From Pontibacillus sp. HMF3514 (GTDB lineage: Bacteria; Bacillota; Bacilli; Bacillales; BH030062), in contig NZ_CP047393.1 of assembly GCF_009858175.1 (NCBI RefSeq), positions 2,232,001 to 2,296,000 of the forward strand: 64,000 bases of DNA, read 5' to 3'. Every line of letters begins with the position of its first letter. Position 1 is the stretch's first letter. The position numbers were made by a program, and so were the translations under genes. Below the pieces are notes generated by a model. The model was not told the DNA's origin. It worked only from the letters and a program-made list of their open reading frames with translations, and did not search any database. Positions 25,256 to 34,122 of the stretch are shown in pieces.

Positions 25256-26908
25256 CTACATGCCTGTATATTCGCCGTATTCTTTACGAAGCACGTTACA
25301 GATCTCACCGACTGTTGCATAAGCTTTCACAGCCTCTAAAATAAGCGGCATTAAGTTTGTGTGTTCATCATGTGAGGCTTGCTTAATCTGATCGAGCGCT
25401 TGCTCAACTTTAGCCTGATCTCGTGTATTACGGATGTCTTCTGTTTTCTTGATCTGATTTTTCTCTAATGTTTCATCCACACGTAACAGTTCAGGATTCA
25501 CCTCTTCATCTATTTGGAACTGGTTTAATCCAACGATGATGTCATCCCCATTTTCAATGTTTTTCTGCGCTTCATATGCTGCATGATGAATTTCTCGCTG
25601 CATAAACCCTTCTTCAACAGCTTGAACTGCACCACCTAAGTCACGAATTTGTTCTAAGTACTGGTTAACTTCTTCCTCCATCTTGTCCGTTAAGTGTTCA
25701 ACATAATAAGATCCACCTAATGGATCGACCGTATCAGCTACGCCACTCTCATTTGCAATGATTTGTTGTGTGCGTAACGCAATACGTGCAGATTCCTCAG
25801 TTGGTAACGCTAACGCTTCATCACGAGAATTTGTGTGTAAGCTTTGCGTTCCTCCCATAACAGCAGATAGTGCTTGAATAGCCACTCGGACAATATTGTT
25901 ATCAGGCTGCTGGGCTGTAAGTGTTGAACCACCTGTTTGGGTGTGGAAACGTAATTTCCAACTCTTTGGATTCTCAGCTTTATAGTGATCTTTCATGATT
26001 TTTGCCCAAATACGACGAGCTGCTCTGAACTTCGCCACTTCTTCAAAGAACTGATTATGTGCATTAAAGAAGAAAGCTAAACGAGGAGCAAACTGATCAA
26101 CCTCAAGCCCTGACTTTAACGCAGCATCAACATAAGCCATGCCATTCGCAATCGTAAACGCAAGCTCCTGGACGGCTGTAGCTCCTGCCTCTCGAATGTG
26201 ATAACCGGAAATACTAATGGTATTAAAGCGAGGAACTTCCTTATAACAATAACTAAAAATATCTGTAATAATTCTCATAGATGGTTTTGGTGGATAAATA
26301 TATGTCCCACGGGCAATGTATTCTTTTAAAATATCATTTTGAATAGTTCCAGTTAGCTTGTCTTTTGAAACCCCTTGCTTCTCTCCCACCGCTATGTACA
26401 TACAAAGGAGTACGGATGCAGGTGCATTAATGGTCATAGATGTGGAAACCTTATCTAGTGGAATCTGATCAAATAACGTTTCCATATCAGCTAACGAGTC
26501 AATGGCAACTCCAACTTTCCCAACTTCCCCTTCAGCCATCGGATCATCAGAGTCATACCCAATTTGAGTTGGTAGGTCGAATGCTACCGACAAACCTGTT
26601 TGACCTTGTTCTAGTAAATAACGGAATCGTTCATTCGTTTCTTTCGCTGAACCAAAACCTGCGTATTGTCTCATTGTCCAATAACGGCTGCGGTACATCG
26701 TTGGTTGGATTCCCCGTGTGTATGGGAATTGCCCAGGAAATCCTGATTTTTCGACATATTGTTCATCTAACTTTTCAGGCGTATATAAACGATCGATCTC
26801 TATATGAGAGCTCGTCTCGAATGTGTCTTTACGTTCAGGAAATCGTTCAGTAACTTTGTCTGCTTCCTTTTTCCATTGTTCTTTTTTGTCATGATATGTT
26901 GAACTCAT
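25256..26908 (-). CDS. Methylmalonyl-CoA mutase, large (catalytic) subunit
   Basis: The 550-residue protein is the substrate-binding barrel of a B12-dependent acyl-CoA mutase without its own cobalamin domain. Motifs: [21 protein letters not shown] near 65, [20 protein letters not shown] and [11 protein letters not shown]. The Tyr in PTMY and the Arg in PSMR are the residues typical of methylmalonyl-CoA mutase; isobutyryl-CoA mutases have Phe and Gln there. It isomerises methylmalonyl-CoA and succinyl-CoA with the downstream B12 subunit. First gene of a four-gene operon; promoter TTGAAA-17-TATAGA lies upstream. No MeaB-type chaperone gene is nearby. Confidence 0.9.
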   Translation of the reverse strand: MSSTYHDKKEQWKKEADKVTERFPERKDTFETSSHIEIDRLYTPEKLDEQYVEKSGFPGQFPYTRGIQPTMYRSRYWTMRQYAGFGSAKETNERFRYLLEQGQTGLSVAFDLPTQIGYDSDDPMAEGEVGKVGVAIDSLADMETLFDQIPLDKVSTSMTINAPASVLLCMYIAVGEKQGVSKDKLTGTIQNDILKEYIARGTYIYPPKPSMRIITDIFSYCYKEVPRFNTISISGYHIREAGATAVQELAFTIANGMAYVDAALKSGLEVDQFAPRLAFFFNAHNQFFEEVAKFRAARRIWAKIMKDHYKAENPKSWKLRFHTQTGGSTLTAQQPDNNIVRVAIQALSAVMGGTQSLHTNSRDEALALPTEESARIALRTQQIIANESGVADTVDPLGGSYYVEHLTDKMEEEVNQYLEQIRDLGGAVQAVEEGFMQREIHHAAYEAQKNIENGDDIIVGLNQFQIDEEVNPELLRVDETLEKNQIKKTEDIRNTRDQAKVEQALDQIKQASHDEHTNLMPLILEAVKAYATVGEICNVLRKEYGEYTGM

Positions 26909-27108
26909 GGCTACTCCTCCTTCTACGATTCGTCCCTAATCCTTTATCTTTCTATAAATCCACAAGAAAACCCTTTCAATTTTCAGATAATCTTATTGTA
27001 TCATGAATTGATCGATAGTTTGATACATCATTTTCAGACATAGCCTTGTCCATTTTGAAAATTCAGGTTAAAATGTGAGTAGCACTTCGTACGAAGGAGG
27101 ACAACTAA

Positions 27109-27258
27109 ATGGCATCAAAAACTGCGAAGAAACAGACAGAGCAAGTTGCAGAACGTAAGCCATCCAAACGTGAAAAGCGTCAAAAAGTGATTATCTATCT
27201 TATGATCATTTCTATGCTTTTAACATCCCTGTTAGCTGGCGCGTCCATGTTCTTATAA
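27109..27258 (+). CDS. prli42: Stressosome-associated protein Prli42
   Basis: A 49-residue protein: a Lys-rich cytoplasmic start of about 24 residues, then QKVIIYLMIISMLLTSLL and the end AGASMFL. The C-terminal 26 residues match the Prli42 miniprotein of Listeria and bacilli, a membrane anchor for the stressosome protein RsbR. The N-terminal extension is longer than in Listeria. Start follows GAAGGAGG; a terminator lies 20 nt behind the stop. Confidence 0.8.
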   Translation: MASKTAKKQTEQVAERKPSKREKRQKVIIYLMIISMLLTSLLAGASMFL

Positions 27259-27278
27259 GAAATGATAGATGAAATATG

Positions 27279-27312
27279 AAAGGGCACACTGCATAGCAGG
27301 TGCCCTTTTTTA
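27279..27312 (+). terminator. Terminator of prli42
   Basis: AAAGGGCAC / GTGCCCTTT around a 12-nt loop, followed by TTT. Confidence 0.9.
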
Positions 27313-27346
27313 AGTGTAAAGGCCCTTTCTTTATGGAAAGAGATAC

Positions 27347-27409
27347 CTACCCGGGGGAATACAGTGGTTACCCGAGGGATTATTGCTTCTATCCGAGGGA
27401 TTACACCTC
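27347..27409. repeat. Three 21-bp tandem repeats
   Basis: Three successive 21-bp units share CTAYCCGRGGGAWTA at the same position (27347, 27368, 27389). Read on the plus strand they encode YPGEYSG, YPRDYCF and YPRDYTS. No ribosome site supports translation. Confidence 0.5.
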
Positions 27410-27436
27410 CTGCCCAAGCTCAACGCACTCAATTCA

Positions 27437-27476
27437 TAAAACAAGGCTGCACCATAAAAAGTGCAGCCTTGTATTT
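27437..27476 (-). terminator. Terminator of the BCCT transporter gene
   Basis: Twelve-pair stem ACAAGGCTGCAC / GTGCAGCCTTGT; on the minus strand followed by TTTATG. Confidence 0.88.
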
Positions 27477-27506
27477 CTATATATAAATGTAGGGGGTTAA
27501 TAAAGC

Positions 27507-29120
27507 TTAACTTGCTTGTTCTTTCTTATCCTGTCGTTCTTGATTTTCATGACGACGAGTTTCTGTAGGGTCGAGTGAAATCGTCTTAGATGTATATTCA
27601 TCAGATGCTTTGATATCTGCATTGGAAGCTTTCATAAATGACCAAGCAAGCATAACCATAATGATGAGTAATGGGAATCCTCCTACGATACTTGCCGTTT
27701 GCAGCGTTCCAAGTCCACCAAGGAACATCAATGTTAACGGAAGTAAGCAAAGAGCGAATGCCCAGAATAAACGGTTCCAGCGTAGTGGTTCTTCTTCTAC
27801 GTGTTTTTGTACTACAGAAGCTAGAATGTAAGAACTAGAGTCAAATGTTGTTGCTAAGAAAATAATCGCTAGAATAGTAAATACTGTAATCATAACAGGT
27901 GCCATTGGAAGCTGGTTCATAATTGACATAATCGCATATGGTGCACCTTGGTTATTTAGAACCGAAATAACATCAAACTGACCTGTCATTTGCATATACA
28001 TTCCGAAGTTACCAATAACTCCGAAGAAAAGAACACTGCCTAATGTTCCATAAATCATCGTTCCTAAAATCATTTGACGAATTGTACGTCCACGGGAGAT
28101 TTTAGCGATAAACAGACCTACAAATGGTGCATACACAAGCCACCATGCCCAGTAGAATACCGTCCATGATTCAGGGAATGACGTATCAGCAAATGGGCTC
28201 ATTCCTGAGAACGGTGCTGTCCATGTACTCATGTGGAAGAAATTATCCATCAATAAGCCAATGCTATTTGTAGTTGTTTCTGCAATAAAGCGTGTAGGGC
28301 CAAACACAAACACAAATGCTAGAAGGAAAAATGCTAACCATAAGTTAACGTCACTCAAGATCTTGATACCTTTTTTCAAGCCAGTATAAGCACTAATCGC
28401 GAAAATAACTGTACAGATTACTAGAATAGCAGTTTTTAATCCGAGAGTAACTTCAATTCCAGTTAGCTGGGAAATACCTTGTGCAATCATCGGAGTTCCT
28501 AGTGCTAATGTTGTACCTGCACCACCCATTAAGCCGAACATAAACAATACATCAATAAGGGTTCCGATTGGACCGTCTGCTTTTTTACCAATCAGTGGAC
28601 GGCAAGCTTCACTGATTTTTAACACGTGCTTCTTACGAACATAGTAGAAATACGCTATAGGAAGAGCTGGAAGCGTGTAGATCGCCCATGCAATTGGACC
28701 CCAGTGGAAAATACCATAAGCACTTGCCCACTGAATAGCTTCTTTGGATCCTGCTTCCATTCCCCAAGGTGGAGATTGATAATAGTACGCCCATTCAATC
28801 GTACCCCAATATAAAATACTAGAACCAATTCCTGCACAGAATAGCATTGCTGCCCAAGAAAATGTACTAAACTCTTGTTTTTCATCTTTATCGCCTAATT
28901 TAATATGTCCATTTTTACTAAATGCTACGTAGACAAGGAATAAAAAGATTCCTAAACCTACAATCATAAAGATAACGCCGAAATTCTTTGTCATGTAATC
29001 TTTCGCAGCTAATACAGCTTCCCCACCTGCTTCTGGGAAAATGATAAGTGGAACTGTAACAGCTAGTAGTAAGAAAAATGCCCCTATAAACGTGGGCCAA
29101 TCAATTAATTTCGTTTTCAT
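27507..29120 (-). CDS. BCCT family betaine/carnitine/choline transporter (CaiT-like clade)
   Basis: The 537-residue protein has about 12 transmembrane helices. BCCT features are LYWGTIEWAYYYQSPPWG near 105 (the position of the family GxGxx segment), FHWGPIAWAIYTLPA, and the signature WTVFYWAWWLVYAPFVGLFIAKISRGRTIR near 320-350. The LYWG...YYY...PP pattern is closer to CaiT-type members than to OpuD. The tail is hydrophilic and charged. Likely role: uptake or exchange of a quaternary ammonium compound, useful in osmoprotection. The exact substrate cannot be read off. Monocistronic. Confidence 0.88.
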   Translation of the reverse strand: MKTKLIDWPTFIGAFFLLLAVTVPLIIFPEAGGEAVLAAKDYMTKNFGVIFMIVGLGIFLFLVYVAFSKNGHIKLGDKDEKQEFSTFSWAAMLFCAGIGSSILYWGTIEWAYYYQSPPWGMEAGSKEAIQWASAYGIFHWGPIAWAIYTLPALPIAYFYYVRKKHVLKISEACRPLIGKKADGPIGTLIDVLFMFGLMGGAGTTLALGTPMIAQGISQLTGIEVTLGLKTAILVICTVIFAISAYTGLKKGIKILSDVNLWLAFFLLAFVFVFGPTRFIAETTTNSIGLLMDNFFHMSTWTAPFSGMSPFADTSFPESWTVFYWAWWLVYAPFVGLFIAKISRGRTIRQMILGTMIYGTLGSVLFFGVIGNFGMYMQMTGQFDVISVLNNQGAPYAIMSIMNQLPMAPVMITVFTILAIIFLATTFDSSSYILASVVQKHVEEEPLRWNRLFWAFALCLLPLTLMFLGGLGTLQTASIVGGFPLLIIMVMLAWSFMKASNADIKASDEYTSKTISLDPTETRRHENQERQDKKEQAS

Positions 29121-29447
29121 CTAATCGTCCTCTCTTTTAAGTACGTTTATTATCATAATAGATATCTAACTTTTTGTACAGAATAAATTGTACATTCTTT
29201 TTGTTCTTAAGGAATAGATGTAGTTGATTGAACTGAACAAACAAATCTTTCTTTCGTTGGCACAACTGGGATTATAGATGATCGATAGAACTTCAAATTT
29301 TTCAAAAATTTTTTCATGAGGAACCGCTTCACTGAGGTATATATGGTAGATTTTAAAATAAATAGGGATTATTTTACATGAAAAATAGAGGTTTGAGATT
29401 GAGTATGTTACCCTCTAAATACATAAAACTGGAAGTGAGGCAAATCT
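29121..29447. other. Intergenic stretch upstream of the BCCT gene
   Basis: AT-rich divergent region of 327 bases. I see no coding region or clear terminator; it must hold the promoters of the BCCT gene and the small gene at 29448, but no strong consensus elements stand out. Confidence 0.5.
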
Positions 29448-29648
29448 ATGAAACATAAAAAAATATACATATCCCTTCTTTCATTCTTCTTGTTAGCCGT
29501 AGCGATCTATTTCTTTACACCTTCCTCTTCTAAAACCTATCCGTCTTTGGAAAATGAGAAAATAAAGAATGTCGATAGCAAAGAAGTAACAAAACGCCCC
29601 CATTACCGAAAAAATGGGGGCGCTTCTATTATGGGATCAATCGCATGA
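29448..29648 (+). CDS. Small membrane-anchored hypothetical protein (66 aa)
   Basis: Start behind AAGTGAGG. MKHKKIYISLLSFFLLAVAI is an uncleaved signal-anchor helix, followed by a Ser/Lys-rich extracytoplasmic part. The last 15 codons run through the GC-rich hairpin and overlap the convergent transpeptidase gene by 46 nt, so the C-terminus may differ from the open frame. No family recognised. Confidence 0.5.
   Translation: MKHKKIYISLLSFFLLAVAIYFFTPSSSKTYPSLENEKIKNVDSKEVTKRPHYRKNGGASIMGSIA
29595..29621 (-). terminator. Terminator overlapping the transpeptidase stop codon
   Basis: CGCCCCCATT pairs with AATGGGGGCG; the stop codon of the minus-strand gene lies in the loop. On that strand TTTTG follows. 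Confidence 0.75.
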
Positions 29649-30139
29649 TACTCTCTAGCCAATGACTCAAATGATTCATTACTTGATACAATTAAAACCT
29701 TTGTGCCAATTGGGATCCGATCAAAGAGCTCTTCAACCTTTTCATTTTTCATTCGAATACATCCATTTGAAATGTACCGACCAATGGATTCTGGACGATT
29801 TGTACCGTGAACTCCGTAAATCCTTCCGTTCGTATCTTCAGCATCAAACCCAATCCACCTAGAACCTAAAGGGTTTTTCTCATCTCCCCCAGGTATATCG
29901 AGCTTTCGATAGTAAGGATTCACTGCTTTTATCGTAATCGTATGCAACCCTTCTGGGGTAAGATCGTCTTTCTTACCCGTCGCTACATGATACACATTCT
30001 TCACTTCGTTATCATCCACATATGCCAACTGATTCGTTAGTTTATTCACAATTAAAAATGGATAGCCAGGTGAAGGATTTTCACCGATTGGCCAGATGAG
30101 GGATGTAGTCAACAAAATAAAAGCGAGCAAGCTTTTCAA
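29603..30139 (-). CDS. L,D-transpeptidase (YkuD domain)
   Basis: A 178-residue secreted protein. A cleavable-type signal (MKSLLAFILLTTSLIWPIG) is followed by a YkuD catalytic domain: FLIVNKLTNQLAYVDD, TPEGLHTI, the signature HGTNRPESIGRYISNGCIRM with catalytic Cys and His, and a C-terminal strand GTKVLIV. It cross-links or modifies peptidoglycan via L,D bonds, often in the spore cortex or wall. TTG start behind AAAGGAGG. It follows yqjA on the same strand by about 60 nt. Confidence 0.88.
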   Translation of the reverse strand: MKSLLAFILLTTSLIWPIGENPSPGYPFLIVNKLTNQLAYVDDNEVKNVYHVATGKKDDLTPEGLHTITIKAVNPYYRKLDIPGGDEKNPLGSRWIGFDAEDTNGRIYGVHGTNRPESIGRYISNGCIRMKNEKVEELFDRIPIGTKVLIVSSNESFESLAREYHAIDPIIEAPPFFR

Positions 30140-30198
30140 ATAACCGACCTCCTTTTGGAAATCATTTTGAAATAGCTTGCCCTACTTTGAATGGAATA

Positions 30199-31149
30199 TT
30201 AAATATCGCTTTTTTTAAAGGATCGTTTAATAATGAGGTATTGTTCAATTTCATTAAGCAATGTGAAAAGACTTGCTCTTGATTCAAATTCCTCACGTGA
30301 TTCAGGTAGATCGCTTTCTTTAAATTTCTGCTTCATCTCTTTAATTTGCTCTAAGAATATAACAGCCGTATTACCTGGATGTACATGATCAGCTAACTCA
30401 TCAAAAAAGTCAGCAATCATAATCGATTGCTCTGAAGTATGGTGAATTCGACTTATAAGCGGTAACATTCGCTCAAGTAATTCGAATTGCTTCAAGCGCA
30501 TTTGAAAATAATGATAATACGCATGATGGTTACGTAATATATGGTTTTCTACGTCTTTATACGATAAGGATTTTGCTTCTTCTAACAATGAAGCCGTATC
30601 CGTTAATTCCTTTCCTGACCACATCTGATCACCTGTACGTAAAAAGGTTGCAATTTCTTTTAGCATAACTTGAAAGTTATCTTCAACCAATCGTTGCTTT
30701 TCACGCAATTTCCCTTCTAAGCTTGGCATATACAGATTTAATAAGAGTGCTACACCAATCCCAACCACAATTAATAAAAATTCATTTAAAAGCGTTTCCT
30801 GATCTATGTTTTTATAGGAATATAAATGAAGAATAATAACGGAACTGGTAACGATCCCTTCTTTAATGTTGAGCTTTACAGTCGCAGGAATAAAAAGGAT
30901 TAACATTAACCCAATTGCAAGAGGGTGATATCCCACCGTTTCAAAAATTAAAAAAGAAAAAAGCATAGCTAAAAGGCAAGCTGCAAATCGAGAAGATGCA
31001 CTAACAATGGACCGCTTTCTTGTATTCTGAATACATAAAATCGTTAAAATACCCGCAGACGCAAAATTCGTTAAAGATAGCATTTGTGCAATCCATATGG
31101 CAATTGGTGTACCTGTAGCTGTTTTGATTGTTCGATATCCGATTTTCAC
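30199..31149 (-). CDS. yqjA: YqjA-like membrane protein (aromatic acid exporter family)
   Basis: GTG start at 31149 behind AAAGGAG; the longer ORF extends upstream without a ribosome site. The 316-residue protein begins KIGYRTIKTATGTPIAIWIAQ and has four to five transmembrane helices in its first 140 residues (NFASAGILTILCIQNTRKRS, NIKEGIVTSSVIILHLYS), then a helical cytoplasmic C-terminal domain. This matches B. subtilis YqjA end to end. Its transport substrate is unknown. It is 69 nt downstream of brxB, as in B. subtilis. Confidence 0.87.
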   Translation of the reverse strand: MKIGYRTIKTATGTPIAIWIAQMLSLTNFASAGILTILCIQNTRKRSIVSASSRFAACLLAMLFSFLIFETVGYHPLAIGLMLILFIPATVKLNIKEGIVTSSVIILHLYSYKNIDQETLLNEFLLIVVGIGVALLLNLYMPSLEGKLREKQRLVEDNFQVMLKEIATFLRTGDQMWSGKELTDTASLLEEAKSLSYKDVENHILRNHHAYYHYFQMRLKQFELLERMLPLISRIHHTSEQSIMIADFFDELADHVHPGNTAVIFLEQIKEMKQKFKESDLPESREEFESRASLFTLLNEIEQYLIIKRSFKKSDI

Positions 31150-31218
31150 GTTCGTAACTCCTTTAAGAAAAAAGCTGTAGGCATACGAAGAAGATGGCCA
31201 TATGACCATCTTCCTTAG

Positions 31219-31650
31219 TTAAATTTCTTCACAATGTTCCTCAAAGATTTGTTGGAGCCTATTCACAACTTTAATTGGGTCAAATCCTTCAATATCATGA
31301 CGTTCAACCATCGTTACAATCTCTCCGTCTTTTAGAAACGCAAAAGATGGAGAAGATGGTGGGTACCCTACAAAATATTCACGTGCACGGTCTGTAGCTT
31401 CACGGTCCTGACCAGCGAAAACAGAAACTAACTGATCTGGGCGCTTATCATAATGAATCGCATGTGCTGCAGCAGGACGCGCGATGCCACCTGCACAACC
31501 ACATACAGAGTTAATCATAACAAGTGTTGTTCCCTTTTGTTGCAAAGCTTGATCTACTTCTTCTGGTGTCGTTAACTGTGTATAACCTGCATCTTCAATT
31601 TCTTGGCGTGCTTGACCAACTACGTCTTGCATAAAAATATTGAAATCCAT
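31219..31650 (-). CDS. brxB: Bacilliredoxin BrxB (YqiW)
   Basis: A 143-residue thioredoxin-fold protein with the CGC active site ([15 protein letters not shown] near 50), plus [19 protein letters not shown] and [15 protein letters not shown]. Family role: removes bacillithiol from S-bacillithiolated proteins in the cytosol after thiol stress. Length and sequence match B. subtilis YqiW/YphP-type proteins; position next to yqjA indicates YqiW. Ribosome site AAAGGAG. Confidence 0.92.
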   Translation of the reverse strand: MDFNIFMQDVVGQARQEIEDAGYTQLTTPEEVDQALQQKGTTLVMINSVCGCAGGIARPAAAHAIHYDKRPDQLVSVFAGQDREATDRAREYFVGYPPSSPSFAFLKDGEIVTMVERHDIEGFDPIKVVNRLQQIFEEHCEEI

Positions 31651-31834
31651 ATATACGAAGCTCCTTTAAATAACGTTATGGTATATGCCCATATTACCAA
31701 GTTTTTATAGTGGATTCAACGAGAATACTCTTATTCCTGTAATCCGATTAGTATTATAAATTTTGTTAAGGAATTTATTCCATAAGCTTTAACTCAATTT
31801 GTTTTATTTAACAATACTCTACAAATACTTTCCC

Positions 31835-31863
31835 AATAAAATACCCCCTATAAAAGGGGGATA
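31835..31863 (-). terminator. Terminator of the 39-aa gene
   Basis: On the minus strand ATCCCCC / GGGGGTAT around a 7-nt loop, followed by TTTATT. Confidence 0.8.
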
Positions 31864-31866
31864 TCA

Positions 31867-31986
31867 TTATTTGTCGTCTTCTTTACGATTTTGTTTGTTA
31901 CCTTTTGCGTATTTACCTTGACGCCCATACTCTTTATTAGTTGATTTCTTACGGTTTTCCCCGCTTTTACCTTGGTTTTGAGCCAT
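31867..31986 (-). CDS. Small basic hypothetical protein (39 aa)
   Basis: ATG behind a perfect AGGAGG. The product MAQNQGKSGENRKKSTNKEY ends GKYAKGNKQNRKEDDK: no hydrophobic residues to speak of, rich in Lys, Asn, Gly. It has its own terminator directly behind the stop. The composition fits a nucleic-acid-binding or spore-core small protein; no family name can be given. Confidence 0.65.
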   Translation of the reverse strand: MAQNQGKSGENRKKSTNKEYGRQGKYAKGNKQNRKEDDK

Positions 31987-32126
31987 AAATAAAACCTCCT
32001 GAAATGTAAAAAAATGTTTATTATTTACATCTAAATGATGTATTAATCTTTCTATTTCCGCATAGTAATATGGTTAAACTTACTTTTAGAAAATAGTACC
32101 ATTTCCACACATAAGAAAGTGTATAT

Positions 32127-32161
32127 AAAACAAAAAGCCCTCCAAATATGGAGAGCTTTTC
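32127..32161 (-). terminator. Terminator of the ferredoxin gene
   Basis: On the minus strand AAAAGCTCTCC / GGAGGGCTTTTTG around a 6-nt loop; ends in TTTTTG. Confidence 0.85.
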
Positions 32162-32172
32162 TATGTATCCTA

Positions 32173-32442
32173 TTATTTTAATGGGACAGTCTGACAAGCA
32201 AGTCGATACCCTTCGCTTAATTGATCCTCAATTTGTTCATGTTCTTTTGGAGTTGGTTTGTTTACGATATCCTGTCCATTTACTAGCTCAACCTTACAGC
32301 GAGTACAGTTCCCTTTTTGACACTTATAATCTAAAGGGATTTCTTGTTCAAATGCTGTTGCAAGCAAGGATTTGCCCTTTACAGGCTCAATATCGTAAAC
32401 TTCCCCTTCCTGCTTAACTTTTATGGTGAAATTTTGATCCAT
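32173..32442 (-). CDS. [2Fe-2S] ferredoxin, plant type
   Basis: An 89-residue protein with the cluster motif KCQKGNCTRC (C-x4-C-x2-C) near 40 and the fourth Cys in LACQT near the C-terminus, within a beta-grasp framework. It would carry single electrons for an oxygenase or reductase; no partner gene is adjacent. Start behind GGATGGAG. Between it and the lpd gene lie 270 bases without a supported gene. Confidence 0.88.
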   Translation of the reverse strand: MDQNFTIKVKQEGEVYDIEPVKGKSLLATAFEQEIPLDYKCQKGNCTRCKVELVNGQDIVNKPTPKEHEQIEDQLSEGYRLACQTVPLK

Positions 32443-32670
32443 TATAACTCCATCCTTTCTGCAATAAATATTAAGTCTAAAGAGTCCTATGTATATTGTA
32501 TGCGTAATTAAGGATTAGGACAAGTTCAGATAAATTAATGGTCTATTCGGATTCTCTTTTATAACGATAGCTTGCTCCCCCATTTGCTTCCCTAATTGTT
32601 CAAATTGAGTCCGATTCATTTATTAAAATAAACGTATTGCTCTGAATATCCAGTAATACCAACACTCAGA
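32443..32670. other. Intergenic stretch with a possible gene remnant
   Basis: A 34-codon minus-strand ORF (32515-32619, MNRTQFEQLGKQMGEQAIVI and on) has no ribosome site. It may be the decayed end of a gene; nothing else is seen. Confidence 0.3.
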
Positions 32671-32712
32671 CAAAAAAAGCTATGAGACTCCTATAGAAAT
32701 CTCATAGCTTCT
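32671..32712 (-). terminator. Terminator of the bkd operon
   Basis: AAGCTATGAGA / TCTCATAGCTT, 11-nt loop; on the minus strand followed by TTTTTT. Confidence 0.93.
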
Positions 32713-32715
32713 TTA

Positions 32716-34122
32716 TTAAGACTTAACCTTTTCCTGTTTCGTTGTAAACTCTGCTAATGAGATAGACTCATTAAAGCTTGGGTGAGGATAGTGCGGAAAC
32801 TTCAAGTCTTCATCTCGCGCCACCATTTCTAGAGCGACTGTACCTGTTGAAACGAGTTCAACAGCTCCTTCACCTAATCCATGGAAACCTAAGACTAGAT
32901 CTGTGGCATCATCCACAATGTACTTAATGAACCCTTCACGTTTACCATGAACTGTGGCAAATCCATTCCCACCATAACCAAATTGGGCAACACGTATATC
33001 AACATATTGATCTTTTGCTTCTTCTTCTGTTAACCCGACAGAAGCAATAGGTGGTATGGAATGCACGACAGTCGGCAAAAATGTGCCGTCAAATTCAGCC
33101 GGTTTTCCTGCAATCGTATCTGCAACCACTTCCGATTGTTTAATAGCTTTCACAGCTAATGCAGGCCCCTCTGTTACATCCCCAATAGCATAAATATTAG
33201 ATATAGACGATCTCATTTGTTTATCTACTTTAATATGTCCTTCTTCACTCATATCCATTTTTAATCGATCAATTCCAAGGTCCGAAGAATTCGGTAGATG
33301 ACCAAGGGATATAAAAGCATGAGAGCCTTCAAGAAGTACAACTTCCTCATTTTTCAAGAGCGATACTTGCGTCCCTTCCCCTTGATTCTCAACTGATTTC
33401 AGCTCACAAGATTTATAGAGCTTAATTTTTTGTTTCTTGAGCAATCGACCTAGCTCTTTATTAATGGATGAATCAAAATCAAATTCACTTTTTCCACCAT
33501 CCAAGACAAGAGATACCTTTGAGCCGAATTGATGGTAGCTCATAGCAACTTCAAGTGCAATATAGTCACTTCCATACACAATTAAATGTTCAGGTACTTC
33601 TTCTAAGTGGAAAATGGACCTTGAATCTAAAATGCGTTTATGATCTATATCAATCCCCTGTCCATGCCTTGGACGACTTCCCGTAGCGACAATAGCATGG
33701 TTAAAATGAAACACATCAAACTGATGACCATTATCTACACCTATGCGATCCTCTGATAAAAAGGACGCATGCCCTTCTACCATTTCAATTTTATTCTTTT
33801 TACAAAGCGCTTCGACACCTTTACGCAAAGTAGAGACCACTTGATCCCGATAGGATTGTAAATTTTCCAAAGAAAAACTTGGTTCTCCAACATCAATACC
33901 AAAAGAACTTAGTCCAGGTACTTCAGATAGTTTTTTAGCGCTTGTTGTATAGACCTTTGAAGGAATACATCCTTCATTTAAACAAATTCCACCTATCTGT
34001 TCTTTTTCAATTAGTGTAACCCGAAATCCGTGCTGCGCGGCGTTGATAGCGGCATTGTATCCACCTGGTCCACCACCAATTATGACAACGTCTTTTTCTT
34101 CTGCTATTTCTCCGACAACCAT
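32716..34122 (-). CDS. lpdV: Dihydrolipoamide dehydrogenase (E3)
   Basis: A 468-residue flavoprotein: FAD motif VVIIGGGPGGYNAA near 13, redox disulfide GGICLNEGCIPSK near 45, second FAD motif YAIGDVTEGPALA near 310, and C-terminal HPHPSFNES with the catalytic His. It reoxidises the lipoyl groups of the adjacent E2. The NAD-domain glycine motif near 185 (IVYGSDYIALEVA) is less glycine-rich than usual (normally GGGYIG), which is a notable change. It overlaps the E2 gene by one base (TAATG) and ends the operon. Confidence 0.9.
   Translation of the reverse strand: MVVGEIAEEKDVVIIGGGPGGYNAAINAAQHGFRVTLIEKEQIGGICLNEGCIPSKVYTTSAKKLSEVPGLSSFGIDVGEPSFSLENLQSYRDQVVSTLRKGVEALCKKNKIEMVEGHASFLSEDRIGVDNGHQFDVFHFNHAIVATGSRPRHGQGIDIDHKRILDSRSIFHLEEVPEHLIVYGSDYIALEVAMSYHQFGSKVSLVLDGGKSEFDFDSSINKELGRLLKKQKIKLYKSCELKSVENQGEGTQVSLLKNEEVVLLEGSHAFISLGHLPNSSDLGIDRLKMDMSEEGHIKVDKQMRSSISNIYAIGDVTEGPALAVKAIKQSEVVADTIAGKPAEFDGTFLPTVVHSIPPIASVGLTEEEAKDQYVDIRVAQFGYGGNGFATVHGKREGFIKYIVDDATDLVLGFHGLGEGAVELVSTGTVALEMVARDEDLKFPHYPHPSFNESISLAEFTTKQEKVKS

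Noticed and set aside
24415-25320. Longer start for the B12-epimerase fusion (301 aa)
   Set aside because: The extra 27 codons lie inside the mutase gene and AAAGGAG fits the ATG at 25239.
27300-27500. 66-codon ORF covering the 21-bp repeats
   Set aside because: It starts inside the prli42 terminator, ends in another terminator and has no ribosome site; kept only as a repeat.
32515-32619. 34-codon ORF between the ferredoxin and lpd genes
   Set aside because: No ribosome site or recognisable family; at most a decayed gene end.
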